This document shows, one piece after another, positions 1 through 6,058 of a stretch of 57,256 bases of DNA. The number at the start of each line of letters is the position of its first letter. Within the stretch, counting starts at the first letter, position 1. The notes beneath the pieces are model-generated. The model was not told the origin of the DNA. It was given only the letters and a program-made list of their open reading frames with translations, and did no database searches. The stretch is taken from assembly GCA_030525825.1 (NCBI GenBank), contig JAUNDZ010000010.1, forward strand, positions 1 to 57,256. The letters run 5' to 3'. Source of the DNA: Moraxella sp. GTDB taxonomy: Bacteria; Pseudomonadota; Gammaproteobacteria; Pseudomonadales; Moraxellaceae. A program made the position numbers and the translations under genes.

Positions 1-433
1 AACTACCCATTTTGGGTAAATCAGAACTACTCATTTTGGGTTGTTCCATTTGCCCATTTTGGGTAAATGGATTTACCTGTTTTGGGTGATGATTTTTTGC
101 AATATTTGCTGAAATTTCGTCCAATTTTTCGTAGTTGATGGTATAAAATTTGGTCTGATTTCTGTACTTCTGTTGCAGTTTTTCGCTTGTTACCACGCCC
201 AATTTTTCCAAGCTGTCAAACGCACGAATGATGGTATTTTTGCTAAAAAATGGAAAAATACTCACCCAGCCATCGGCGGTGTTATAAACCCATTTTTTAT
301 TGTCGTGTTCAACCGTGGCATAGGCAAGCAGGTAGTGCAGTTGCTGCAACACAATCGCCTCATTTAGCCCAATCGCCACTGCCAAAGATGGCAGAACCTG
401 CTGGGGCGGTTCGTTGATTAATAATGCGCTCAT
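1..433 (-). CDS. Phage replication initiator (O-like), 3' end off the window
   Basis: This reading frame begins at an ATG at 433 and runs off the left edge, so the C-terminus is not seen. About 144 residues are visible. The first ~100 residues look like a winged-helix phage replication/DnaD-like N-terminal domain: a motif around LNEAIVLQQLHYLL, then W-x-Y-N and a segment resembling FPFxSxxTIxRAFxxLExxG. This pattern is typical of replisome organisers that bind an origin. After that the protein becomes low in complexity because the gene carries DNA repeats (see 5-90). Its start overlaps the stop of the upstream gene by 4 bp (ATGA), so it is probably translationally coupled and is the last visible gene of the leftward operon. 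Family assignment is by pattern only. Confidence 0.7.
   Translation of the reverse strand, partial: MSALLINEPPQQVLPSLAVAIGLNEAIVLQQLHYLLAYATVEHDNKKWVYNTADGWVSIFPFFSKNTIIRAFDSLEKLGVVTSEKLQQKYRNQTKFYTINYEKLDEISANIAKNHHPKQVNPFTQNGQMEQPKMSSSDLPKMGS
5..90. repeat. Four iteron-like direct repeats inside the replication gene
   Basis: Four copies of a core close to CATTTTGGGT begin at 8, 32, 55 and 78, spaced 24, 23 and 23 bp apart. The fourth copy has TGTTTTGGGT. Because 23 is not a multiple of three, the copies are read in three different frames by the gene that contains them. The repetition is therefore conserved as DNA, not as peptide. This matches the arrangement in lambda, whose origin iterons lie within gene O, and the array is the likely phage replication origin. 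More copies may lie beyond the left edge. Confidence 0.6.
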
Positions 434-792
434 CTTGATAACTCCATCACTCGTACTTGCTTAGTTGTTGTGATTGTTTTGATAGTGTCTGTTAATTTGA
501 GCCCGTACTGCTCTTTAATCGCTCGTTTGACCTGCGTCATCATCTGCGTACTATGCCCGCATTGCACTGAAAATCTGCTGTAAGTCATGCCCTGCATTCG
601 TATTCTATTGACGACGGCGTCCGCTTTTTTGCGTACCTTTGCATCTATTGCTGGCTTGGCTTTGCGTTTAGGTGCGACACGCTCAAAGTCTGCTAATACG
701 GTCGGCTTGTTGTATTTTAGCCACTCCTCCACATCGCTGTTGTCGTGCTTTTTTGGGCGGTTGGGCAATGGTGTGTGTAGGCGGTCAGTCAT
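430..792 (-). CDS. Hypothetical phage protein, 120 aa
   Basis: I do not recognise a family. The protein is basic and soluble: it begins with a polar, proline-containing stretch, then has Lys/Arg-rich segments around residues 40-65 (KRKAKPAIDAKVRKKAD) and a C-terminal half with helix-turn-helix-like spacing (TYSRFSVQCGHSTQMMTQVKR), which would suit DNA binding. It overlaps both neighbours by 4 bp: its start lies in the end of the AntA gene (789-792), and its stop overlaps the replication gene start (430-433). The three genes are therefore a tightly coupled leftward unit. Position between antirepressor and replication initiator suggests an early regulatory or replication accessory role, which is inference. 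Confidence 0.6.
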   Translation of the reverse strand: MTDRLHTPLPNRPKKHDNSDVEEWLKYNKPTVLADFERVAPKRKAKPAIDAKVRKKADAVVNRIRMQGMTYSRFSVQCGHSTQMMTQVKRAIKEQYGLKLTDTIKTITTTKQVRVMELSR

Positions 793-1478
793 GCTACCAC
801 CCCTTCGCTTGTGATTTGCTCAATCACCCACGCTTCGCCTGTATGGGTAAATACCGCTTGGTCATAGCCTTGTTCGGTCTGTATCATCTTGCCGTAGCCT
901 TTGCTGATGAACCAATGATTAAAGGTGCGTTTGTTGCGTTTGATGGCTTTGTTATAAACACCGCGCTCGTCCAAAAACTTATTTAGATTAACCGCTGTTA
1001 AGCCCACTTTTGAGCCGACTTGCGACGCATTCATTAGATTGGTTCGGTCAGCAACAAGGTCGTAATGTCGCACCTTTGGGGCATCATGGGTAATTTTGTC
1101 TTGCAGGGCTTGTTTTTGCTTTTCGCTCTCCAGTAGAGCTTCTAGGGCTTCAATGTATGTGCTTGGCAGATTGGCTTTTAGGCGTTTTTCACACTCAATG
1201 AAGTATTTGCGAGCTTGTTTGCCCTGCTCGTTTCGTTCGACCATTGACAGCTCTTTTGCCATGTCTAGGGTGATGGCGTATTCTAGGCGTGGACGACCTT
1301 TTTCGGAATTTTCCGAAAAAATCACAAAGTCTTGATTTTCTTGAAAATCATATTGTGAGATACGGTCTTTAATCCAAGTTGCAAAATGGTCTTTATTTTG
1401 CAAAAATGCGTGTAACTCACGAGCGTTGACTGCTTGGGTAAGTGTTTTATGCCCTTGCACTTGTGGTAGATTTGTCAT
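789..1478 (-). CDS. antA: AntA/AntB-type phage antirepressor with KilA-C-like C-terminus
   Basis: The first ~100 residues match the AntA/AntB antirepressor family: VNARELHAFLQNKDHFATWI, then a region ending in ITLDMAKELSMVERNEQGKQ and ARKYFIECEK. The C-terminal ~110 residues (from about 120) resemble the KilA-C antirepressor domain, with VADRTNLMNASQVGSKVG and LNKFLDERGVYN. Known members bind and inactivate phage repressors, promoting lytic growth. The gene lies in the leftward operon behind cro and is preceded by a GGAG ribosome site and a 15-codon leader ORF whose stop overlaps this start. Only the sequence family is seen; the repressor target is assumed to be the adjacent CI protein. Confidence 0.85.
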   Translation of the reverse strand: MTNLPQVQGHKTLTQAVNARELHAFLQNKDHFATWIKDRISQYDFQENQDFVIFSENSEKGRPRLEYAITLDMAKELSMVERNEQGKQARKYFIECEKRLKANLPSTYIEALEALLESEKQKQALQDKITHDAPKVRHYDLVADRTNLMNASQVGSKVGLTAVNLNKFLDERGVYNKAIKRNKRTFNHWFISKGYGKMIQTEQGYDQAVFTHTGEAWVIEQITSEGVVA

Positions 1479-1522
1479 ATAATAGACTCCGTTATTGATA
1501 CTTCGTTAATAACACCGTTCAT
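1475..1522 (-). CDS. 15-codon leader ORF coupled to antA
   Basis: On the minus strand an ATG at 1522 opens a 15-residue ORF (MNGVINEVSITESII) with an AGGA ribosome site about 8 nt upstream. Its TGA overlaps the antA ATG (ATGA at 1478-1475). An inverted repeat, GTTATT/AATAAC, lies within it. A short ORF translationally coupled to an antirepressor recalls phage P1, where translation of icd controls antA and c4 antisense RNA controls icd. The ORF itself is seen; the regulatory role is inference. Confidence 0.4.
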   Translation of the reverse strand: MNGVINEVSITESII

Positions 1523-1559
1523 TTGACTTTTCCTAAAAGTTAATCCGAAAATGGACATT

Positions 1560-1586
1560 ACCCCTAGTTAGAGCTAGGGGTTTTTT
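1560..1586 (+). terminator. Perfect 8-bp hairpin with T6 tail
   Basis: Arms ACCCCTAG (1560-1567) and CTAGGGGT (1574-1581) enclose a 6-nt loop and are followed on the plus strand by six T residues. In that orientation it is a canonical intrinsic terminator and would stop rightward transcription entering the immunity region from the left. On the minus strand, between cro and antA, it lacks a T tail but could still attenuate or stabilise mRNA. It overlaps the last codons of the cro-like gene. Confidence 0.5.
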
Positions 1587-1788
1587 GTTGAATAAAAAAA
1601 TCACACAAATCATCAAATTTCAATTTGCCGTCGCTTGCGTCCGCCATACGCTTAATTTTTACAAGTGGCGGTGTTTTTCTTTTGTGAATTAAGTGCAAAT
1701 TGATGTAAGATGCCTTATAGCCACTTTTTTTAGCATACTCTTGTTTTTCATCATTGGTCAGAGATGACCAAAACTCATATAAACCCAT
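1564..1788 (-). CDS. Cro-like phage DNA-binding protein, 74 aa
   Basis: A small protein transcribed divergently from the CI repressor gene, the classic position of cro. Residues ~8-45 form a plausible helix-turn-helix: LTNDEKQEYAKKSGYKASYIN followed by a second basic helix, similar to YdaS/Cro-type proteins, which often have the pattern A-x-x-x-G-x-x-x-x-x-I. The C-terminal 20 residues are acidic and aromatic. It is the first gene of the leftward operon and would bind the operators in the divergent region to repress CI synthesis. The assignment rests mainly on size, HTH pattern and location. Confidence 0.7.
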   Translation of the reverse strand: MGLYEFWSSLTNDEKQEYAKKSGYKASYINLHLIHKRKTPPLVKIKRMADASDGKLKFDDLCDFFIQQKTPSSN

Positions 1789-1818
1789 TTTTAAAAATCC
1801 TATTTGAAATAAGAAAAA

Positions 1819-1847
1819 ATTATACTAAAAAAGTATATATTAGTAAA
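1819..1847 (-). promoter_or_regulatory. Leftward early promoter with overlapping operator
   Basis: On the minus strand a -35 TTTACT (1847-1842) and a perfect -10 TATAAT (1824-1819) are separated by 17 bp. A palindrome of arms TATACT/AGTATA around five A residues (1821-1837) overlaps the -10, as expected for a repressor operator. The same promoter-operator design occurs at 4960-4987 on the plus strand, so both probably answer to the CI protein. It would transcribe cro, the leader ORF, antA, the 120-aa gene and the replication gene. Confidence 0.7.
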
Positions 1848-1897
1848 GTAAAATTTTACCATTTTAGTTATATACCTTTTCGCAAATTTATGCAATA

Positions 1898-1913
1898 ATA
1901 CCTAAAAAGGTAT
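1898..1913. promoter_or_regulatory. Second operator-like palindrome in the cI promoter region
   Basis: Arms ATACCT (1898-1903) and AGGTAT (1908-1913) flank four A residues, close in sequence to the 1821-1837 palindrome. It lies about 20 bp upstream of the cI start, so binding here would control cI itself. A further half-site TATACC lies at about 1871-1876. A clear -35/-10 pair for cI was not identified. Confidence 0.5.
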
Positions 1914-1931
1914 AAGATATTGGAGCAACCA

Positions 1932-2654
1932 ATGAAAAGCATATCTGAAATTCGCAGAGATAATGTCAAAAAAATCATTGAAGAAAAAGATATGACCCGC
2001 ACCGAATTTGCAGAAAAAGTCGGTATAGCGTACGCTCAACTTGCTCAATACATCGGTGAAAACCCTACAAAAAACATCGGAAATTCAGTCGCTCAACGCA
2101 TAGAAAAATCTTTAGGGTTGTCGGAAAATTGGCTAGACCAAGATTGGAGCATTAACAACGGCATCATTGTTGGTGGCAATAACGCAAACACAGGTACGCA
2201 GATTGGTCAGCAGAACAACTATGACAACGCCGAACCTGTACCACAACAAAAAATCAAAATTGCACCAGCTTTAAACTCAATCCAGGCAGGTAAATTTACG
2301 GGAATTGGTGACAACACTTATGATGAATACCTGCCTTATTTTGGTGATTATGGCGATGACAATGTTTATTGGCTGAAAATCAGTGGTAATAGTATGTATC
2401 CTGATTTCAAAGATGGCGAATATGTACTCATTAACAAAGACCGTCAGGCAGTGGCTGGTAACTATGTCGCCGCCTTAAAGCACAGCGATGAAGAAGCAAC
2501 ATTTAAAAAATATCGCCCAAAAGGCTATGATAATGACGGTGTGGAATACTTTCACTTGGTACCATCAAATGAAGAATTCCCCATCATTGACAGTCGCTTT
2601 GAGCCATTTGTTGTTCTTGGTGTTGCAGTTGAGCGTAATCAAAAATTGGTGTAA
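1932..2654 (+). CDS. CI-type prophage repressor (HTH + S24 peptidase)
   Basis: A 240-residue repressor. An N-terminal helix-turn-helix (about residues 10-60, TRTEFAEKVGIAYAQLAQYI) is followed by a Gln/Asn-rich hinge (GTQIGQQNN) and a LexA/UmuD-like S24 domain. The self-cleavage dipeptide Ala-Gly is seen in SIQAGKF, the catalytic serine in GNSMYPDF, and the lysine region in AALKHS. Known relatives keep the prophage silent and self-cleave after DNA damage. The longest frame starts at a TTG at 1920, but the GGAG at 1922-1925 sits 6 nt before the ATG at 1932, so I chose 1932. It is the first gene of a rightward lysogenic unit ending at the 4824 terminator. Confidence 0.9.
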   Translation: MKSISEIRRDNVKKIIEEKDMTRTEFAEKVGIAYAQLAQYIGENPTKNIGNSVAQRIEKSLGLSENWLDQDWSINNGIIVGGNNANTGTQIGQQNNYDNAEPVPQQKIKIAPALNSIQAGKFTGIGDNTYDEYLPYFGDYGDDNVYWLKISGNSMYPDFKDGEYVLINKDRQAVAGNYVAALKHSDEEATFKKYRPKGYDNDGVEYFHLVPSNEEFPIIDSRFEPFVVLGVAVERNQKLV

Positions 2655-2656
2655 AG

Positions 2657-3180
2657 ATGGAAAATCAAGGCATTATCATTGATGGCGACAATCAAAATAA
2701 CGGCACGCAAATCGGCACGCAGAATAATTTTAGCCAAACCATACTGCCTAAAGAAAATGTTGGCAAACCACCAAAGGCGTTGAAACCATTACCGCTTTAT
2801 GATATTGATGCACATGACGAAATGCACGAACTGTCAGAAAGCACCACAACTTATGTCGCTGATGATAGTCCAGCGTTCGCCATCCGTATCGCATATGGCA
2901 TTAAAGGCGTTACCCCAACACCCCCATTAATGCTGATGATATATTAGTGATTGAGCCGTGTTTATACCCTAGAAATGGGGATTTGGTGTTAGTCCGCTTG
3001 TCTGACGGGCGAGGCATTATTGCAAGATTAACTGTTGATATACACAGCAATCAATACATCAAACACAGCACAGCAAAAGCTGAACCAATGCCAAAAAATG
3101 CCAAAATTGAAGGCGTTGTGATTGAGATTAAACGCTTGATGATTGACCCTGCCATCGTTAAAGCAAGGATTGCAAAATGA
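2657..3180 (+). pseudogene. Frameshifted S24/LexA-fold protein lacking an HTH
   Basis: Two frames (2657-2947 and 2947-3180) make one protein if one C is added to the C5 run at 2921-2925. The restored product (~174 aa) would read ...VTPTPPINADDILVIEPC..., an S24-like C-terminal fold with GDLVLVRLSDGRGIIARL. It has no DNA-binding domain. Its N-terminus repeats the repressor hinge motif (GTQIGTQNN against GTQIGQQNN in CI), so it looks like a duplicated hinge plus C-terminal domain. The usual catalytic serine of G-x-S-M is replaced (GIKGVTP), so it is probably not a protease. The second frame starts at GTG/ATG-poor sequence, which also favours decay or a sequencing error over two real genes. Confidence 0.65.
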
Positions 3181-3260
3181 AAAAGTTGTTAAATATTTTA
3201 TCTGTGATTTTGTTCGTAAATTGCAATTCATTTAGACAAAGAGAAATAAAAAATGGCTAA
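3177..3260 (+). CDS. Possible 27-aa hydrophobic peptide
   Basis: An ATG at 3177 overlaps the preceding stop (ATGA) and opens a 27-codon frame with Lys-Lys at residues 2-3, a hydrophobic core (LLNILSVILFV) and a Cys at 16. It resembles a lipoprotein or membrane-peptide leader, although the residue before Cys is Asn, which is poor for a lipobox. It ends just inside the nuclease gene start. It could be coincidental or part of decayed sequence. Confidence 0.25.
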   Translation: MKKLLNILSVILFVNCNSFRQREIKNG

Positions 3261-4293
3261 TATTCCCAGTTTTGCCACAATTCTTGCTGATGTGTATGAG
3301 ATTTATCATAGTAAAAAATCGCAGTACAAAAGCATCTCAAGGCTGACCGAGTCCCTACTTACCAAACACCAAACCCAAGAAATCTTTTATGCCCCATATT
3401 GGGATAAGAACGATGAATTTGGGCTGTTTGAACAGCTGGTCGGTATGTCGGACGATTTATTAAGCCGTGCAGGGCTTAAAAAACAAAAGATTGAAGTGGA
3501 TTTAACCACTTTAGATTTCATCAAAGGCAAACAAGCATACACGCTACATCTCATCAACATGTTGCATGATTTTAGCCTGCAAAACGATTGGGATATATCC
3601 AAAACGCTTGATAGCATTGATTACGAATTTGACCAGTACAACCAGCATCTACCAGATGACCCACTACTTGCAGAGCTTAAACAAGACTTACTCAGCGTAT
3701 TGCAATTCAATCCTAGCGATATCGCTGAGCAGACCATATCTGATTCGTCAGATTCACAGCTCCCTATTGTTACTCTCACAGCACCGCTGACATCTACACC
3801 TATTAACGACATTCAAGATGAGCTACTGCGGCGTGTCAAGGCATTAAATCCAACCCAATTTGAGCATTTTTCCCTGCATTTGATTGGTTCTATCGTACAA
3901 GACCGCAACGACAGCCTAGATGATTTAATCACGCATAACGGACAAGTGGGCGATGGTGGTGTTGATGGCATTGTCAAAGTAAGGCGATTGCTTGGTGGAC
4001 ACGATGAATATTTTGTGCAATGTAAACGCTACGATAAGACATCCATCGGCAGACCAGAATTACAAGCCTTTGTTGGTGCAATGGTTGGTTACAACATCAG
4101 AACAGGCATTTTTATTACAACATCAAAATTCAGCAAGCACGCCTTAGAATACTTAGAAAAAGCCAAAGATTACAAGATTGATTTGCTCGATGGCAGTCAG
4201 CTTGTCAAATATATGATTGAACACGAAATTGGCGTAAAAAGCATTAGCCAACATACGATTGATGATGAGTTTTTTAAGCGGTTTGAACAATAA
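3253..4293 (+). CDS. Mrr-type restriction endonuclease
   Basis: A 346-residue protein. The N-terminal ~190 residues are unrecognised, helical and acidic. The C-terminal ~150 residues are an Mrr/RecB-fold nuclease: LNPTQFEHFSLHLI (helix 1 with Glu), GDGGVDGIV (catalytic Asp), and YFVQCKRY (Q-x-K motif), then GIFITTSKFSKHALEYL and IDLLDGSQLVKYM. Known Mrr enzymes cleave modified DNA. It sits between the repressor gene and the 4824 terminator, so it is probably transcribed in the lysogen and may protect against other phages or be a lysogenic-conversion gene. It has its own weak purine-rich site before ATG 3253. Target specificity cannot be inferred from sequence. Confidence 0.85.
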   Translation: MANIPSFATILADVYEIYHSKKSQYKSISRLTESLLTKHQTQEIFYAPYWDKNDEFGLFEQLVGMSDDLLSRAGLKKQKIEVDLTTLDFIKGKQAYTLHLINMLHDFSLQNDWDISKTLDSIDYEFDQYNQHLPDDPLLAELKQDLLSVLQFNPSDIAEQTISDSSDSQLPIVTLTAPLTSTPINDIQDELLRRVKALNPTQFEHFSLHLIGSIVQDRNDSLDDLITHNGQVGDGGVDGIVKVRRLLGGHDEYFVQCKRYDKTSIGRPELQAFVGAMVGYNIRTGIFITTSKFSKHALEYLEKAKDYKIDLLDGSQLVKYMIEHEIGVKSISQHTIDDEFFKRFEQ

Positions 4294-4358
4294 TCAATCA
4301 TCTAGCTTAATTATGATTTTTCCTGATGTTACCAGACTATTGATAAAAGAAGCAAAAT

Positions 4359-4811
4359 ATGACGCAAAAAGAATGGTTTGTATTGATAGCAACAGGTATT
4401 TTGCTACCTGCTGTTGGCTCACTTCTTGGTCGGTTAATGCCATTTGAGCGGTTGTCGGCAATAATTCAAAAAGAAGTGCCTCCGTCAGACCTAGTTGGAA
4501 TATTGTTAATACTGCTATTAGTGATAGCAGGAATATCCCTGTGTTTTTTGTATATAGCATTAAAATACCACAGGTTACAAAAAGAGTTATCAGAATCCAA
4601 TAAACCATCACTCACTCCCAACAACGGCATTTACAAAGACCAAGCAGGCAACCCATTTTGCCCCATTTGTCAAGTTCTCATCAGTCAGCATTCCCCATTG
4701 GGCGGACATGACCCGCATCATTACTATTGCCCAAAGTGCCAAAAGTTTTTTGCCACAGACCCAAAACGCTCCGATGACGATGATGACATGATGCCTTTTT
4801 CAGTATATTAA
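4359..4811 (+). CDS. Membrane protein with C-terminal zinc ribbon, 150 aa
   Basis: The protein has two likely membrane segments (about residues 7-25 and 45-68), a short charged linker, and a C-terminal domain with two CxxC knuckles (CPIC and CPKC) and several His residues, giving a zinc-ribbon-like end with an acidic DDDDD tail. No family is recognised. It is the last gene before the strong terminator at 4824 and follows the repressor and the Mrr-like gene, so it is likely expressed from the prophage during lysogeny. A role in superinfection exclusion or as a membrane effector is a guess from position. Confidence 0.6.
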   Translation: MTQKEWFVLIATGILLPAVGSLLGRLMPFERLSAIIQKEVPPSDLVGILLILLLVIAGISLCFLYIALKYHRLQKELSESNKPSLTPNNGIYKDQAGNPFCPICQVLISQHSPLGGHDPHHYYCPKCQKFFATDPKRSDDDDDMMPFSVY

Positions 4812-4823
4812 ATTTCCAATCAT

Positions 4824-4850
4824 AACCACCCCCATGGGTGGTTTTTTTTA
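4824..4850 (+). terminator. Strong intrinsic terminator of the lysogenic unit
   Basis: Perfect 8-bp arms AACCACCC (4824-4831) and GGGTGGTT (4836-4843) with a 4-nt loop are followed by eight T residues. It ends transcription of repressor, Mrr-like and membrane genes and insulates the next promoter. Confidence 0.85.
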
Positions 4851-4931
4851 TGTCTATTTTAACAGCTATTATACCAAAATAGTTAAAAAAATAATTCTTT
4901 TAAAATCAATTATTTATAATATATTTTATCT

Positions 4932-4987
4932 TTTTGGTAAAAAATATACCAAAATTGTATTTACTTATTATATCTTTTTAGTATAAT
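4932..4987 (+). promoter_or_regulatory. Rightward early promoter with repressor operators
   Basis: A -35 TTTACT (4960-4965) and -10 TATAAT (4982-4987) are 16 bp apart. The spacer-to-minus-10 stretch TATATC-T5-AGTATA (4969-4985) matches the palindrome at 1821-1837 in arm length and spacing. A second inverted repeat, TTTTGGTA (4932-4939) and TACCAAAA (4947-4954), lies just upstream. The design mirrors the leftward promoter, giving a lambda-like pair controlled by one repressor. The surrounding gene-free stretch (4812-5217) otherwise holds only the terminator and the hairpin at 5154. Confidence 0.7.
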
Positions 4988-5153
4988 ACACCCATCAACA
5001 GCAGATGATGCCTTGAATACTATTTAACACACTAGAAGCCCTACTACAAGGGAACAATGTAGAGTTTAGACTGGATTAGATTATCAAAATCTAAAATCGG
5101 CTAAACAAAGCCCACACCACCGTGGCAGATAACGGGGTGAAAGCTAATCAGCT

Positions 5154-5190
5154 ATTGGCAACCTGTAACCATATCTTACAAGTTGCTAAT
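5154..5190 (+). promoter_or_regulatory. Long hairpin in the early leader
   Basis: The segment folds into a stem of 13 pairs: ATT, GCAAC and TGTAA pair with TTACA, GTTGC and AAT, with one bulge and one mismatch, around a 7-nt loop (CCATATC). It ends 27 nt before the ATG at 5218. It has no T tail, so it is more likely a leader structure controlling translation or RNA stability than a terminator. Confidence 0.45.
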
Positions 5191-5217
5191 GTCGGATTAA
5201 CTTTTTTGGAGCTTAGT

Positions 5218-5535
5218 ATGAGCATCTACATTCACGAGATTAGCGAGACCGCCGCCATGGTTGAAATTGGCTCGCTGTGGGTATCGCTAGAATTAGAAAG
5301 CAAGAGCCAGCGTGTGCATGATGAGAACTGTGAGCGTGAATACAGCTACACAGAGTACACGCCAATTATTAAGGCTGTACAAGGGCTAGACGAGAACGAT
5401 ACGCCCTACTCGCTTTCTGATGAGATGGTCGCACAAGTTAGAAAATCATTGGATTGTGATGAGTTTTACAATGCCTATCAAGCCCTATTTGATGATGAAT
5501 TTGAATATGGCAAAAGCGTGGCGGGTTGGTATTAA
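5218..5535 (+). CDS. Hypothetical early phage protein, 105 aa
   Basis: The longest frame starts at GTG 5122, but the ATG at 5218 has a GGAG site about 7 nt upstream (TTTTTTGGAGCTTAGT), and the extra N-terminal residues would come from the hairpin leader, so I chose 5218. The product is acidic (many Glu/Asp), soluble, rich in Tyr, with no recognised domain. It is the first gene of the rightward early transcript, so it may be a small host-takeover or anti-silencing protein. No function can be named. Confidence 0.6.
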   Translation: MSIYIHEISETAAMVEIGSLWVSLELESKSQRVHDENCEREYSYTEYTPIIKAVQGLDENDTPYSLSDEMVAQVRKSLDCDEFYNAYQALFDDEFEYGKSVAGWY

Positions 5536-5563
5536 AAACTTGACACAGTGGGGAAAGTGGGCT

Positions 5564-5788
5564 TTACATCAACTTATTCATCAGCCACTCTCTTAACGCA
5601 CGGTTGATTTTATCATCTCTATTTTCGCCAAATAGTTCAAACACAGCAACAAGCTCCTTGTCAATTTTGACATTCACTCGGTTTGCCTTATTGATTTTGG
5701 CTTGTTCTTTGGCTTGCTTTTCAGCTTCGTTTATGCCACGAAATATATTGGCGACTTCTTCGGGAAAGTGTTCGTATTTGTCAGTCAT
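5564..5788 (-). CDS. Ribbon-helix-helix (BrnA-like) regulator, 74 aa
   Basis: The C-terminal ~35 residues (VNVKIDKELVAVFELFGENR then DDKINRALREWL) match ribbon-helix-helix antitoxin-like proteins such as BrnA. The N-terminal part is a charged helix. The longest frame would begin at 5815, but an AGGAG lies 8 nt before the ATG at 5788, so 5788 is preferred. It is transcribed against the early operon and has its own -10 at 5819-5814 and an operator-like palindrome at 5829-5845. No BrnT-type toxin is adjacent, so it may be an orphan regulator. Confidence 0.65.
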   Translation of the reverse strand: MTDKYEHFPEEVANIFRGINEAEKQAKEQAKINKANRVNVKIDKELVAVFELFGENRDDKINRALREWLMNKLM

Positions 5789-5813
5789 TGGATAGCTCCT
5801 AAAAAATTTGCTC

Positions 5814-5845
5814 ATTATAGCAAATTTTACTTTACAAAATAAAGT
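5814..5845 (-). promoter_or_regulatory. Promoter and operator of the RHH gene
   Basis: On the minus strand a perfect -10 TATAAT occupies 5819-5814. An inverted repeat with arms ACTTTA (5829-5834) and TAAAGT (5840-5845) and a 5-bp centre covers the -35 position. A 6-5-6 palindrome there suggests autorepression by the ribbon-helix-helix product. No good -35 is visible. Confidence 0.45.
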
Positions 5846-5943
5846 ATGTGTAGTAGTATAACGCTACGGTGTTTCAAAACCACCCAAATCAACAGCGTTA
5901 TCGCTACGCCTAGCGATTTTTTATTGCCTATACTTTCTGTTAT

Positions 5944-6030
5944 GGGCAAGATGGTGCAACTCGTGAGACTGCACAGCCGACTGTTGACGGTGTTTTGAAC
6001 ATCTTGCCCACCCCATTTCAAAACTGGGGT
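5944..6030 (+). promoter_or_regulatory. Multi-hairpin structured leader upstream of the BRO gene
   Basis: Perfect 10-bp arms GGGCAAGATG (5944-5953) and CATCTTGCCC (6000-6009) enclose 46 nt, within which GTGCA (5954-5958) pairs with TGCAC (5970-5974) right against the outer stem. A further hairpin, ACCCCA (6010-6015) with TGGGGT (6025-6030), stacks directly after it. None has a T tail. It ends 28 nt before the BRO antirepressor start, like the immunity RNAs of P4/P1-type phages that regulate antirepressors, although that parallel is inference. The rest of 5846-5943 holds nothing recognised. Confidence 0.5.
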
Positions 6031-6058
6031 TAAATCTCAATCAACAGGAGTATTAGCA

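Noticed and set aside
173-367. Plus-strand 64-codon frame
   Set aside because: It is the complement of the leftward replication gene, which has convincing domain features and coupled translation.
5827-6021. 64-codon minus-strand frame over the structured leader
   Set aside because: It follows from the inverted repeats; no ribosome site, and it has no protein-like features.
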